From CATOSP01 sp965205385 (GTDB taxonomy: Bacteria; Chloroflexota; Dehalococcoidia; Lucifugimonadales; UBA3495), in assembly GCA_965205385.1 (NCBI GenBank), contig CBDBGS010000008.1:1994197-2058196 (forward strand): a stretch of DNA of 64,000 nucleotides. The letters are read 5' to 3'. The translations under genes were made by a program, and so were the position numbers. The notes below the pieces were generated by a model. It searched no databases and was not told the origin of the DNA. It was given only the letters and a program-made list of their open reading frames with translations. Positions within the stretch are counted from its first letter, which is position 1. Each line of letters opens with the position of its first letter. This document shows, in pieces, positions 28,120 to 37,083 of the stretch.

Positions 28120-29082
28120 TCAATAGGAATGAGCGGCGACTGGCTGAGTCATATCGCACCAAGGGGAGCCATGTTTGAGCATGCCGTTGAGTATAACCAG
28201 CAGTTTGCGCATGGACGCGACCAGCGCCACCTTTTTCGGCTTGCCAGCTGCCAGCAGCCTCTGGTAGAAGTCCCGGATAGCAGGGTTGTGGCGGCTGGCT
28301 ACCAACGCTCCCATGTAGAGGACGGCCCGCACCCGGGAGCGTCCGCCCCAGACGGCGCGTTTGCCCCGCAGGGCGCCACTGTCGCGGTTGTAGGGGGCCA
28401 CGCCCACAAGGGCGGCGATCTGCCGGCGATTCAGCGTGCCCAGCTCTGGCAGATTGGCCAGCAGAGTGAGGGAGATCTGCTCTCCGACACCGGGAACGGT
28501 GCGGAGCAGGTCGTCCTTCTCACGCCACACCGGACTCCGGCGCAAAGTCTGACGCAGCCCCTTGTCCAAGTCGCTCAACTCTTGTTCCAACCACGCGATG
28601 TGGGCTTCAATGCGGGGACTAACGGCGCCGATGGCGGCGCCTAGCCGGTTCTTCTCGGAGACCAGCATGGTCATCACCTGGCGCCTGCGGGCAGTCAGCG
28701 AGTTGAGGACCTGGGTCTCGGCGTCCTTGAGGGGGCGCACCTCAGGACGGACGGCGTCGGCGAAATGGGCCAGTACCCCCGCGTCCAGAGTGTCGGTCTT
28801 GGCCAGCGTTCCGGTGGCCTTGGCGAAGTCCCTGACCTGGCGTGGGTTGACCACCACCACCGGCAGCGCCGCCGCGGCCAGGGCGGCCACCAAGGGCAGT
28901 TCCAAGCCGCCCGTAGCCTCCAACAACACCAAGGCAGGCTCCAGGTCCACTATCTGGGGGATCAGTCCCTCAATTCCGGTCTGGTCGTAGGGCAGGGTCC
29001 ATCTCTTCCCCGTAGGCCGGACAGCAACGTCCAACTGCGCCTTTGAGACATCAATGCCTACGAACCTCGCTTCTCCTTCCAT
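28120..29082 (-). CDS. IS110-family RNA-guided recombinase/transposase
   Basis: This is a DEDD (RuvC-like) plus serine recombinase of the IS110 family, which exchanges DNA at a dinucleotide core. I chose ATG 29082 (MEGEARFVGIDVSKAQLDVA, 320 aa), preceded by GAGGAGG. Acidic residues are in GIDVSKAQLD, in VLLEATGGLE and in KTDTLDAGVLAHFAD. The C-terminal part has the transposase_20 motif VPGVGEQISLTLLANLPELG and APYNRDSGALRGKR with a conserved Ser, then RAVLYMGALVASR. The length and order are normal and the frame is intact, so it may be active. Confidence 0.92.
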   Translation of the reverse strand: MEGEARFVGIDVSKAQLDVAVRPTGKRWTLPYDQTGIEGLIPQIVDLEPALVLLEATGGLELPLVAALAAAALPVVVVNPRQVRDFAKATGTLAKTDTLDAGVLAHFADAVRPEVRPLKDAETQVLNSLTARRRQVMTMLVSEKNRLGAAIGAVSPRIEAHIAWLEQELSDLDKGLRQTLRRSPVWREKDDLLRTVPGVGEQISLTLLANLPELGTLNRRQIAALVGVAPYNRDSGALRGKRAVWGGRSRVRAVLYMGALVASRHNPAIRDFYQRLLAAGKPKKVALVASMRKLLVILNGMLKHGSPWCDMTQPVAAHSY

Positions 29083-29281
29083 CTGCACCTCCTCTTTCAG
29101 TGTTGACCCTTCCTTGCACGATGCGGGCTCGATTGGCCCAGGCAACTGTCCGGGTTCTACCGTTGAGGAACGCGGCGACCCCTGCTATTGGACGGTCTAC
29201 CATGACCCAGATGCTACCGGTCTGCCGCGCTCTGGACCGCCACATATGAGCTATTGTCGCGGGCCAAAGTCAGGATACAAG
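29083..29281 (-). ncRNA. Bridge RNA of the IS110 element
   Basis: This 199-base 5' non-coding end matches the layout known for IS110/IS621 bridge RNAs. Target loop: the left guide GGUAGCAUCU (29209-29218) equals the left half of the occupied site, GGCAGCAT plus core CT (minus strand), with one wobble. The right guide CGUCCAAUAG (29185-29194) can pair with all ten bases of CTATTGGGCG, with one wobble. Donor loop: GACAGUUGC (29142-29150) equals the element's own right end, GACAGTTG plus core C. GUGCAAG (29113-29119) can pair with CTTGTAT, the core plus left end, with two wobbles. Pairings were worked out by eye. Confidence 0.8.
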
Positions 29282-29803
29282 ATGCTGCCACGCCACCACC
29301 CCGACCGCATCCAAATCGCCTTCGACGATCACCGCCTGGTGGCCAATGCCGGGCTGATTCTTCCGTCCACCCTCGCCCTGCGCCTTGGCCTGCCCAAACT
29401 CGTCCGGCAGCGCCTCGACCTGGGCAATGCCCCGGGGCGGGCGAACACGGGCGACAAGATGATGACGCTGGTGGCCTCCGCGCTGGCTGGGGTTGACTGC
29501 ATCGACGACGCCGATGCGTTGCGCGCTGGCAGGACGGCCTGCGCTCTCGGCTGCGTAGTCAAGGTGCCCTCCACCTTGGGCACTTTCCTGCGCAGCTTCA
29601 GGTGGGGCCATGTACGCCACTGGACCGGGTGAGCCGTGAGCTGCTGGCCCGCCGTTCACCATCGACCTCGATTCGACCATCTGCGAGACCTACGGCCTGG
29701 CCAAGGAGGGGGCGCGACATCATGGTTACACCGGCCAGCGGGGCTATCACCCGCTGCTGGCCGTGGCCGCCGGCACCGGCGACGTGCTGATGGCCCGGCT
29801 GCG

Positions 29804-30370
29804 GGGGGACTATCCCGCCCACTAAATTGAAGATGAACATCCTTTGCCTCGGCGTGTTAGCGTGCGCTCTCGTGGCCTGCTCAACGTCAGGACCAACAAC
29901 GACGCCTATCCGCGCCCTGCAGGAGCCCGTCCCCGAGGCGATGCAAGACATGGTCGGGGAGTGGGTGCGGGAGCACGCTCCGGAGATAGCGGAAGCCCTC
30001 TTCCGGGAGGTAGACAAACACGACCTAGGTACCAAGTTGTCGGGAAGCGAGAGCCTAACCGAGAAGGTCGCGGCTGCCTTGGTCGTGGGCGCCACCATCC
30101 GGGCTGAGGGCGGGGTGTCCACCACCATTGGCTGGGACGTTGATGTGGGCAACGAGTTGGGTACCGTATTCTACGGAACATTACCTGTGGTGATGAGGGT
30201 GGCCGAGGCCAAGATCGACGCTGAACCGGACTATGACGGAGCCATGCTTTGCATTCGCGACGCGGCAGATGGGTGGGTTAGGGAGAAATGTTCGGATGGG
30301 TAGCTCCTCCGTCTCGCTTCCCGCATGGGCCTGCAGGACCATTGGGAGTTTAGCGGGTGGAATAGTTCCC
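29804..30370 (+). mobile_element. Small mobile element with 22-bp inverted repeats and lipoprotein cargo
   Basis: The insert splits the IS1380 codons for MARLREG. Its ends are GGGGACTATCCCGCCC (from 29805) and, inverted, GGGAACTATTCCACCC (from 30370); about 18 of 22 bases agree. GCTGCG is present on both sides (29798-29803 and 30371-30376), consistent with a short target duplication. It encodes no transposase, only a putative lipoprotein. It therefore looks like a non-autonomous, cargo-bearing element mobilised in trans. The parent family is unknown; the G-rich ends recall IS1595-like elements, but this is a guess. Confidence 0.7.
29833..30303 (+). CDS. Putative lipoprotein carried by the small mobile element
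   Basis: The start at ATG 29833 (MNILCLGVLACALVAC) gives a type II signal peptide with lipobox LVAC and a Ser/Thr/Pro-rich linker. The mature part of about 140 residues has an acidic helix (DMVGEWVREHAPEIAEALF) and a central segment AAALVVGATIRAEGGVSTTI. No family is recognised. There is no obvious ribosome binding site. The gene lies wholly between the inverted repeats and is the only gene of that element. Confidence 0.55.
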   Translation: MNILCLGVLACALVACSTSGPTTTPIRALQEPVPEAMQDMVGEWVREHAPEIAEALFREVDKHDLGTKLSGSESLTEKVAAALVVGATIRAEGGVSTTIGWDVDVGNELGTVFYGTLPVVMRVAEAKIDAEPDYDGAMLCIRDAADGWVREKCSDG

Positions 30371-31441
30371 GCTGCGCGAGGGCCGCGCCAACACCGCTCG
30401 GGGCGCCGCCCACTTACTGCGGGAGACCGTGGGACGGGTGAGCCATGCTGGGGCCAAGGGGCAACTCACGGTGCGGGCCGACAGCGGCTTCTACACCCAC
30501 GCCGTGGTCGCCGTCTGTCGCAAGACGAAGGTCCGCTTCTCCATCACCATCCGCCAGCGTGCCAGCCTGCGCAATCTCATTGAATCTCATTGAAGCCATA
30601 CCCGAGGCGGACTGGACGCCCATCCCCTACTGGATGGACGGCGCAGCCGATGTCGCCGAGACCACCTACACCCCCTTCCGGACTGAGCCCGGCGCCGCAC
30701 CGGTGCGGCTCATCGTCCGGCGAGTGAAGCCCACGCCCGGTTCCCAGTTGGCCCTCTTCGCCAACTACAGCTATCACGGCTTCATCACCGACCGGGACGG
30801 GGAGACCCTGGAACTGGAGGCCGACCATCGCCGCCACGCCGAGATCGAGAATGCCATCCGAGACCTCAAGTACGGCGTCGGTCTGAACGACATGCCGTCC
30901 GGCCGCTTCGCCGCCAACGGCGCCTGGCTGGCGGTACAGGTGATGGGCCACAACCTGGCCCGCTGGACGGCGCGGCTCGGTCTGGGCGAACGGACCGTGA
31001 CCACCAAGACCCTCCGGCGGCGGTTCTTCTCTATGGCCGGACGGCTCACCCGCTCGGCGCGCCGGTTGACCCTGCATCTTCCCAAGCGCTGGCCGTGGGA
31101 AACCCAGTTCAGTCGCGCCCTGGCACGGCTGCGAGCCATTCCACTCCCAGCCTGATGGCGCCCGTCTGCCACTGACCTGTCATCCGGCCAACTGACCTGC
31201 CATCCGGCCAATTGAACATCCCCGCCAACTCGCGCCATCCCAGTCCGCGAGCGCCTCTTGCCGTGTCCTATCCCGCCATCTCGCTCACCACAGCCTCTGC
31301 AGGCCGCCGGCGGTGCCCCAAAAGCGCCTGCAGATCGCCCTCCAACTTCCCGTCTACCCGAATTCGAGCCCGGATCATCGCGCCTGTAACTCCCTCACCC
31401 ACCTTCCGCTGTCCTCGCGCCGTCCATCGGTGGATTCGGGC

Positions 31442-31891
31442 TTAAACAGCGGCGCCGGCAAGACCCACGTGGCCCTGGGACTGGCCGCCTGCCAGCGGGG
31501 CATGTCGGTGGGGTTCACCGCCGCCGCCCTGGTCCACGAGTTGATGGAGGCCAGAGACGAAAGGCGGCGGCGAAACCTGCAGCGGCAACTGTCACGGGTG
31601 AATCTGCTGATCATCGACGAGCTGGGCTTCGTCCCACTTTCCAGGATCGGCGCGGAACTGCTCTTCGAGGTCTTCAGCCAACGCTACGAGCGGGGCTCCA
31701 TCATGGTAACCACTAATCTCCCTTTCGACGAGTGGACCGAGGTCTTCGGCTCGGAACGGCTCACCGGAGCGCTGCTGGACCGGCTCACCCACCACGTCCA
31801 CATCCTGGAGATGAACGGCGAGAGCTACAGGCTCAAGCGCAGTAGGGAGACCGCCCCCTCCCATCTGTCAGACGAACCGGACGACGCATAA
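31442..31891 (+). pseudogene. IS21 IstB ATPase, C-terminal fragment
   Basis: From 31442 the sequence codes for the Walker A and downstream part of IstB (SGAGKTHVALGLAACQRG, LLIIDELGFVPLS, TTNLPFDEWTEVFGSERL). It is very similar to the complete IstB at 39094-39978 but lacks a few residues (one Gly-Leu pair and a Thr). The 5' part is cut off by the IS1380 end. To the right, 31970-32025 on the minus strand contains a recognisable IS21 terminal region (GGGCCACTGGGGCGG, TGTACCAC), so the fragment retains its own end. Confidence 0.85.
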
Positions 31892-32168
31892 CGCACCGTC
31901 AACGCTCCCTCTTCCTCCTCCTGTAACGTCCCCACTCCGACCAATTTACTGCTGACAGTCATCAGGCCAGTGGTACACGATTCCACCGCCCCAGTGGCCC
32001 AACTTCTCAGCGCCATTGACACCTTTAATGCCATCGGACCAACGGGCCACTTCCGCCACTTCATCCCTGAGTCCTGCCACCGCCACACTCATCACCGGAT
32101 AGTGGCTTATTCTATATCGTTAATCTGAGGCCGCAGTATCGAAAACGGACCGCCCGACTTTCCCCACT

Positions 32169-32753
32169 TTAGTAGGGCAGCATCCACGACTCGGAGAAGG
32201 CCAACGCGCAGGTGCTGTGCGTCCGGGCGTCCCGTTGCCGGGGGAAGGGCCACCCCTTGGCGAAATTCCCGTTGATGGTAAGACGAGCGCCGTTGGCCGG
32301 TATCAGCACCGTTGCCACTCCGTGAGGCCGTTCCGGGTTGCCGCTGGGAAAACTGTGGCTCAGGAACGGCTCCCCAAGGTCGTACCACGTCAGGGCGATT
32401 TCTTCACCGCTGGTATTCACTGACTCTGTCCAATAGGACCTCAGGTCGCCGGAGCTTCGGAAGGACGCGTCTCGGGCCCATATTTCCAGATTCCCAAACG
32501 TGGCGTTGATTCTGCCCTGTATTTCGCCCTGCAGCCAGCGCGTCATGTGGATGTTGTCGGTGTAAATCCTCGGCTCGTTACCGGTCAGCTCGCTCTGAAG
32601 GAACAGCACGTGGCCTGGGCCGCCGGGAGAAAACAGTATTCGCCAGAAGCTGGCGTCGGTGGTGACCGGCCCGTCGTCGGTCTCGCTGAGCCTGATGTAC
32701 GGGTTTTCCCCGGTGAGCAATACCCGGTTGGGGTCGATGGGGCTGGTGGTCAT
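32169..32753 (-). CDS. Unknown 194-aa protein
   Basis: The ATG at 32753 is preceded by AAAGGAG, a good ribosome binding site. The product reads MTTSPIDPNRVLLTGENPYI and is rich in beta-type segments with many aromatic residues (ASFWRILFSPGGPGHVLFLQ, YTDNIHMTRWLQGE, ARLTINGNFAKGWPF). It has no signal peptide or membrane segment. It resembles single-domain beta-barrel proteins but I do not recognise a family. The ISAs1 element inserted 41 bp upstream of the start, so its promoter has probably been disturbed. Confidence 0.65.
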   Translation of the reverse strand: MTTSPIDPNRVLLTGENPYIRLSETDDGPVTTDASFWRILFSPGGPGHVLFLQSELTGNEPRIYTDNIHMTRWLQGEIQGRINATFGNLEIWARDASFRSSGDLRSYWTESVNTSGEEIALTWYDLGEPFLSHSFPSGNPERPHGVATVLIPANGARLTINGNFAKGWPFPRQRDARTHSTCALAFSESWMLPY

Positions 32754-32803
32754 TTCTCGACTCCTTTGGACTGTTTTGCCGGAAGCGACGGTTACCTAAT
32801 GTA

Positions 32804-34033
32804 CAGGGCAATCGCGTTATAAATTGGTAGACTTGGCCAGGCATACGAGTCCAGTGATGTGAAGGGGAGACGGGGGGAGTGATGAGGGAGGGAAAGGGCG
32901 CGTCCATTATGGATTATTTCGAGACGTTGGAGGACCCCAGGATCGACCGGTGCAAGCGGCACAAACTGCTGGACATTATTGCCATTGCCATCTGCGCCGT
33001 CATCTGCGGGGCCGACTCTTGGGTCTACATCGAGTTGTTCGGCAAGAGCAAGCTGGAATGGTTCCAGACCTTCCTGGAACTGCCCCACGGGATCCCGTCC
33101 CACGACACCTTCGGCGACGTCTTCTCCCGGCTGGACCCGGAGCAGTTCCAGCAGTGCTTCATGGCCTGGACCCAGGCGGTGTCCGACCTGGTCCCCGGGG
33201 AAGTGGTGGCCATCGATGGCAAGACGGTACGGCGTTCCCACGACCGCAATTCGGGCAAGCGGGCCATCCACCTGGTCAGCGCCTGGGCCTCGGCCAACAC
33301 GCTGACCCTGGGCCAAGTGAAGACCGAGGAGAAGTCCAACGAAATCACTGCCATTCCCCAGTTGCTGCAAATGCTGGAACTGAAAGGGTGCATCGTCACC
33401 ATCGACGCCATGGGCTGTCAGAAGGACATCGCCCAGGGGATTCTGGACCGGGGCGCCGACTACGTGCTGGCGTTGAAGGAGAACCAGGGTCAACTGTACG
33501 AAGACGTGCGGGACCTGTTCGAGGGAGCGGAGGAGTTCGGCTTCGAGGGTGTTCCCCACGACTACGCCACCACCCTGAACAAGAACCACGGACGGATAGA
33601 ACGTCGGGAGTGCTGGACAATCAGCGACCCATCTTGCTTGGGGTACCTGAGCGCCGGCCAGGACTGGCCCAGCCTGCGCTCGGTGGTCAAGGTGGTGGGC
33701 CGCCGGGAGACGCCGGAAGAGACCACGGTACAGCCCCGGTACTACATCAGCAGCCTGGATGCCCCGGCGGAGCGACTGCTGGAGGTGGTGCGCGCTCACT
33801 GGAGCATCGAGAACTCCTTGCACTGGAGCCTGGACGTGACCTTCCGAGAAGACCAATGCCGGGTGCGTAAGGACCACACACCGCAGAACATGGCGACGCT
33901 GCGGCAGGTTTCGCACAATCTGCTCAAGAACGAAACGAGCCTTAAGGTGGGCATCCAGGGGAAACGCCTCCAGGCCGGCTGGAAGGAGGACTACCTGCTG
34001 AAAGTCCTCCGCAGCTAAAACACGATTGCCCTG
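32804..34033 (+). mobile_element. ISAs1-family insertion sequence, complete
   Basis: The ends are CAGGGCAATCGCG (32804) and CGATTGCCCTG (to 34033), inverted repeats of each other. They are flanked by a perfect 10-bp duplication ACCTAATGTA at 32794-32803 and 34034-34043, the size expected for this family. The transposase is intact. A simple, recent insertion. Confidence 0.93.
32882..34018 (+). CDS. ISAs1-family transposase
   Basis: This is a DDE transposase of 378 residues, a usual length. ATG 32882 follows GGGGAGACGGGGGGAG. It begins near MDYFETLEDPRIDRCKRHKL, the classic ISAs1 start. Catalytic motifs include EVVAIDGKTVRRSHD (Asp), VTIDAMGCQKDIAQ (Asp) and ENSLHWSLDVTFREDQ (Glu region), with DYVLALKENQ between them. 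The frame is intact and the element has clean ends, so it may be active. Confidence 0.93.
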   Translation: MREGKGASIMDYFETLEDPRIDRCKRHKLLDIIAIAICAVICGADSWVYIELFGKSKLEWFQTFLELPHGIPSHDTFGDVFSRLDPEQFQQCFMAWTQAVSDLVPGEVVAIDGKTVRRSHDRNSGKRAIHLVSAWASANTLTLGQVKTEEKSNEITAIPQLLQMLELKGCIVTIDAMGCQKDIAQGILDRGADYVLALKENQGQLYEDVRDLFEGAEEFGFEGVPHDYATTLNKNHGRIERRECWTISDPSCLGYLSAGQDWPSLRSVVKVVGRRETPEETTVQPRYYISSLDAPAERLLEVVRAHWSIENSLHWSLDVTFREDQCRVRKDHTPQNMATLRQVSHNLLKNETSLKVGIQGKRLQAGWKEDYLLKVLRS

Positions 34034-34123
34034 ACCTAATGTAAATCAGGAGGGACGGACTGACGATCCGATGATAAACTCCTCACCCCTCAATCGCTAG
34101 CTCCTTCAGGGTCTATGCAATGA

Positions 34124-34152
34124 CTCTGGATTCCCGCCTGCGCCGGAATGAC
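34124..34152. repeat. Short palindromic repeat (ATTCCCGC type)
   Basis: The segment CTGGATTCCCGCCTGCGC then CGGAATGAC is an imperfect palindrome of the dispersed type common in bacterial genomes. Translated on the minus strand it gives VIPAQAGIQ, the usual signature of this repeat when it is read into the end of a decayed gene. Confidence 0.6.
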
Positions 34153-34927
34153 TGTGAACTGTTGGATTATCCCGCGACGTTGCACATGGCCTGCCCGTTG
34201 TCTCACGTGGGCTTGCGCTACCTCCTGAAAGTCTTCCAGCAATATCCCGCCCACGCGGGGTTCTTCCAGCAGGCTCCCGATCCGACTTTCCAAGTCAGGG
34301 CGGAACCGCTCCGGTTCGTCGGTCTGCCGCATCACCAACATGCAGGCTATGTCCACCGAATCAGGGCCGCGCCCGGTCTCCCGTGCCGCCTTCCGCACCC
34401 CGTCCGCCGCGTATTTCACATGGTCAACCGGCGTGCAGGCGTTCAACAGCACCCCGTCGGCTATCGCGCCAGCCAGAGGCGGCGCTTTGGGGCCGATGGC
34501 CGCCAGGCAATGGGTGGCATCAGCTTGCTCGGCATAATAGCCAGCCGGACGTTGGTCAACCGGGACGATCCATCGGTAGTCGTTGCCGCTTCTCCCGTCA
34601 GCAAATCCCGGAGGATGGCGACCACAGTCTCCATGACCTTCAAGGGGTCGCCGTAGGCATCCCCATCCTGCCTTGGATGATCCCACTTTCGCTCCGGCCC
34701 CAACCCCCAGCACGGCCTCCCGCCGGACATCCGCCCGAGGGTGGCGGTGGACATGGCCAGCAGTACCGCGTTACGAGTGTAAGGGAAATGGTCTCCTCGT
34801 AACAATACCGCTCCGTTACCCACAGCGGTCCGAACCCGGCGCTCCCGGCCCGCTGCCGTACCGCCGCGGTTCCTCGCTGCCGTCTATGACGTGGTAAACG
34901 ACTATTCCAAGCCGGCCCACTGGCCAA
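34153..34927 (-). pseudogene. LLM-class flavin oxidoreductase, decayed
   Basis: Pieces of a luciferase-like oxidoreductase are spread over all three minus-strand frames. They are FGPLWVTERYCYEETISLTL, then RNAVLLAMSTATLGRMSGGR, CWGLGVGAGAK, AYGDPLKVMETVVAILRDLL, YYAEQADATHCLAAIGPKAP, and ADGVLLNACTPVDHVKYAADG. The order matches the family, with at least three frameshifts. Both termini are missing. It must be an old pseudogene, in contrast to the single-indel copy at 17375-18315. Confidence 0.75.
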
Positions 34928-34933
34928 TGCCTT

Positions 34934-35641
34934 TCATTGCGGCAACAGGCGCTCGGCCAACGCGACAAAGTCGTCTACGATAATGTCGGGCTGGTACTCC
35001 GAGTCCTCGGTGGGCAGTTTGTAGCGGTTGACATAGGCCGCCCTGAAGCCACAGGCTTGGGCGCCCAGTATGTCGAAGGCGTGTGCCGCGACCATCATTA
35101 TCTCCCCGGGCTCGCACCCCAGCCGCTGCACCGCTTTACGGTAAATTCCCGGGGCGGGCTTGAACGCCCCCACCTGGTCCACGGATATAATCGCGTCGAA
35201 CTCCACCGGCACGTTGCTGACCAGCAGATTCTCCAAGTACCACTGCTCCCCGTTGGACAGCGCCACCAGCTTGTATCGGCTGCCCAGTGACTTCAGGCCT
35301 TCGATGGCGTCGGCATAGGGTCGCAGGTCCATGTAGACCTGCATAAACTCCCGCACACCGTCGGCCGTATAGTTCACGTTGTGTTTCTTCAAGCAGTAGA
35401 CAAAGGCGCGGCGGCAGGTCTCCAGGTAGCCGCTGTGACCCAGCATCAGCAGGCTGTCCTGGTACTGCTCAATGCGCTGGCGTTCCCTCCAGTCCGCATA
35501 GAAGGCTTGCCCGGTCATGTCCGACCCGTTGGCCGCCAGGAAGTCCCCGGCCGGGCCGGCCAAGCTTCCCGTCAGGTCCATGACGGTGCCGAATATGTCG
35601 AAAGTAAGGAACTTGACCCTTTCCAGGGAATGGTCGGCCAT
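34934..35641 (-). CDS. Haloacid dehalogenase type II (HAD superfamily)
   Basis: The enzyme hydrolyses L-2-haloacids or a similar small substrate in the cytoplasm. ATG 35641 opens MADHSLERVKFLTFDIFGTV. Asp15 of FDIFGTVMDL is the nucleophile. SNGEQWYLENLL provides the Ser/Asn of motif II, FKPAPGIYRKAVQRLGC the Lys of motif III, and MMVAAHAFDILGAQACGFRAAYVNR motif IV, typical of type II dehalogenases. Length (235) is normal. It lies 12 bp after the remains of the GMC gene on the same strand, so the two may once have been co-transcribed. The substrate is not determined. Confidence 0.88.
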   Translation of the reverse strand: MADHSLERVKFLTFDIFGTVMDLTGSLAGPAGDFLAANGSDMTGQAFYADWRERQRIEQYQDSLLMLGHSGYLETCRRAFVYCLKKHNVNYTADGVREFMQVYMDLRPYADAIEGLKSLGSRYKLVALSNGEQWYLENLLVSNVPVEFDAIISVDQVGAFKPAPGIYRKAVQRLGCEPGEIMMVAAHAFDILGAQACGFRAAYVNRYKLPTEDSEYQPDIIVDDFVALAERLLPQ

Positions 35642-35653
35642 ACAATAACCCTC

Positions 35654-36358
35654 TTACTTGGATTGGTCGGCGACCCGTTCGCCGATCGTTATCGCCGTGG
35701 CGTTGGCCCTCACCACTTCGGGCATGACGGAAGTTTCTACCACCCGCAGCCCTGCCAGCCCGTGCACCCGGCAGTATCGGTCTACCACCGCCATCGGGTC
35801 AGACGCCGGGCCCATCTTGCAGGCGCCCGACATGTGGGTCGCCGGGGTCAGGTTCCCCAATATCCAGGCGTCTAGCGATTCGTAGCTGCTCAGGTCCGCG
35901 TCCAACAGGTTGATGCGCCGTTCGATGTACGTCTGGTGCTCCAGTTGCTTCAGGCACAAACGTACTCCCTCTCTCACTCATCCTCTGCCGGTCCCAGGGG
36001 TCTTCCATGTACCGGTAGTCGAGCAGGGGGTATACGCGGGGGTCATCCGACTCCAGCCGCAGCTCCCCCGACCCTTTGGGAAGCTCCAGGAAGCAGACGA
36101 TCCGAAGGTCGTCATCTGCCGAAACGACTCCGCAGGGTGGGGCGGAAGGATAGGCTTGGCTGGTCTTGATGTCATTCCGCTCTGGGACCCGGAAGCCGTG
36201 TAACGAAGGGCGAGGTCGGTCCAGGGGCCATTGGGGTCCGGGACAACGCCGTCTTTCACTCGCAGAGATACCCTTACTCCCGGATGGTACCGCAGGTTCT
36301 GGCCTACGCTCGGCAGGTCGTGCACCAGCGGCATGCCCACTTCCCTTAGTACCACAGT
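35654..36358 (-). pseudogene. GMC oxidoreductase (choline dehydrogenase-like), truncated and frameshifted
   Basis: The C-terminal half of a GMC flavoprotein is readable in three frames. These are VGQNLRYHPGVRVSLRV (from 36355), then VVSADDDLRIVCFLELPKGS and YPLLDYRYMEDPWDRQRM, then the last segment in another frame with LTPATHMSGACKMGP and ANATAITIGERVADQ. The HMSG...CKMG and ANATAI parts hold the catalytic His/Asn region and FAD contacts. The N-terminal FAD-binding GxGxxG domain is absent. It has at least two frameshifts plus truncation, so it is a true pseudogene. Confidence 0.8.
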
Positions 36359-37072
36359 CGCACATGACAGCCAGAACGGTCAACTGGCGTTCATCGTTGC
36401 AGGACCGGCTATGGCCCGATGCCGCCGTCCCTTTCTTGATCGGGTTCGAGTCGTCTCTGGCGCACGGCTGGAACTTCCTTACCGGTGGATCTGCGGCTGT
36501 GGTACTGGGACGTGTTTGCAAACTAAACCCAGAGAAAGGCGAATCAACAGTCAAGCCAATCTTTGCCTAGCGGGCGAAGTGGTTGTGGGCGCTTTTCCAT
36601 CTGCCTGACCCGGCGTGCATGTCTTTCCATTGTGCCCTGCTCCGCAGCACCCACGGACAACTTCACGAACTGCGGGTTGTCCTTTGCCGTAACGTCCACA
36701 CACCGAGGACACCCCGGCAAAACCCTCCCATACGCACCCAATAGTATGCGCCGAACTCGTACTGTATCATCCTCGTCCCGTCACCCACACTACCGACCCA
36801 GACTTACGCTGCACCCCACTGTTCCAAGCTGCTGCCCTGCTTCCGCATCCAGTTTTCCTCCAATCGCCAATTCGCCCTCGACGCCAACAACTTCACGGAC
36901 GTCTGATTGGTTCGCTGGCGGGGATCTTCTGTTGACGCCTCTCCCCGTGCCCAGGGTCCAAAATCCACCCCGAGACCCTCAGCCAATCACCGAGGACGTG
37001 GTCACTCCCCCCATCGGTGAAAAGCTGTAAGTGTACCTGCCTCCCTTCCTCACTCGCCTCGAACTCGTTGAT
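36359..37072. other. Gap with no recognisable gene
   Basis: About 700 bp between the GMC remnant and the ABC exporter. Open frames on the plus strand (36231-36608, 36563-37030) have odd composition, rich in Arg, Ser and Pro, and lack start signals. A segment around 36480-36560 ending in the stop TAA could be a fragment of an old transposon end, but I cannot place it. I see no RNA gene. Confidence 0.5.
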
Positions 37073-37078
37073 ATAATG
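37073..37078 (+). promoter_or_regulatory. -10 element of a probable leaderless transcript
   Basis: A perfect TATAAT at 37073-37078 ends five bases before the ATG at 37084. Transcription would therefore start at or within a base or two of the start codon. There is no Shine-Dalgarno sequence between it and the ATG. This fits a leaderless mRNA. No clear -35 box is seen. Confidence 0.5.
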
Positions 37079-37083
37079 TGTTC

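Larger units (their letters stand above)
28105..29281 (-). mobile_element. IS110-family insertion sequence
   Basis: Comparison with other IS1380 copies places the junctions at CCCAATAG/CAACTG (28104/28105) and GGATACAAG/ATGCTG (29281/29282). AG (CT on the element strand) is present at both joints, as expected for a dinucleotide core shared after recombination. There are no inverted repeats, which is normal for this family. The element entered just before the transposase start codon of the IS1380. The recombinase is on the minus strand and the non-coding 5' end is 29083-29281. Confidence 0.85.
29282..31155 (+). pseudogene. IS1380-family transposase, disrupted
   Basis: The start at 29282 (MLPRHHPDRIQIAF) matches the complete copy for about 110 codons. 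A frameshift near 29622 and a short deletion near 29655 then break the frame. The first catalytic motif is still recognisable (IDLDSTICETYGLAKEG). The gene is entered by the cargo element at 29804-30370. After it, a 10-bp duplication (AATCTCATTG twice, 30571-30590) causes another frameshift. The C-terminal third is well kept (EIENAIRDLKYGVGLND to ARLRAIPLPA). It is certainly inactive. Confidence 0.85.
27982..31441 (+). mobile_element. IS1380-type element broken by IS110 and a cargo element
   Basis: The left end GCCCCAATCCACCGAACG starts at 27982 and the right end (CATCGGTGGATTCGGGC) closes at 31441. TTA-rich bases lie outside both (CTTA and TTAA). Removing the IS110 (28105-29281) and the cargo element (29804-30370) leaves an IS1380 of about 1.7 kb, the usual length. 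It landed in an istB gene: the codons beyond 31441 begin at the Walker A of IstB. Order of events: IS21, then IS1380, then IS110 and the cargo element in either order. Confidence 0.8.

Noticed and set aside
36231..37030. Plus-strand frames upstream of the ABC exporter
   Set aside because: No start signals, low-complexity Ser/Arg/Pro text, and partly antisense to the GMC remnant.
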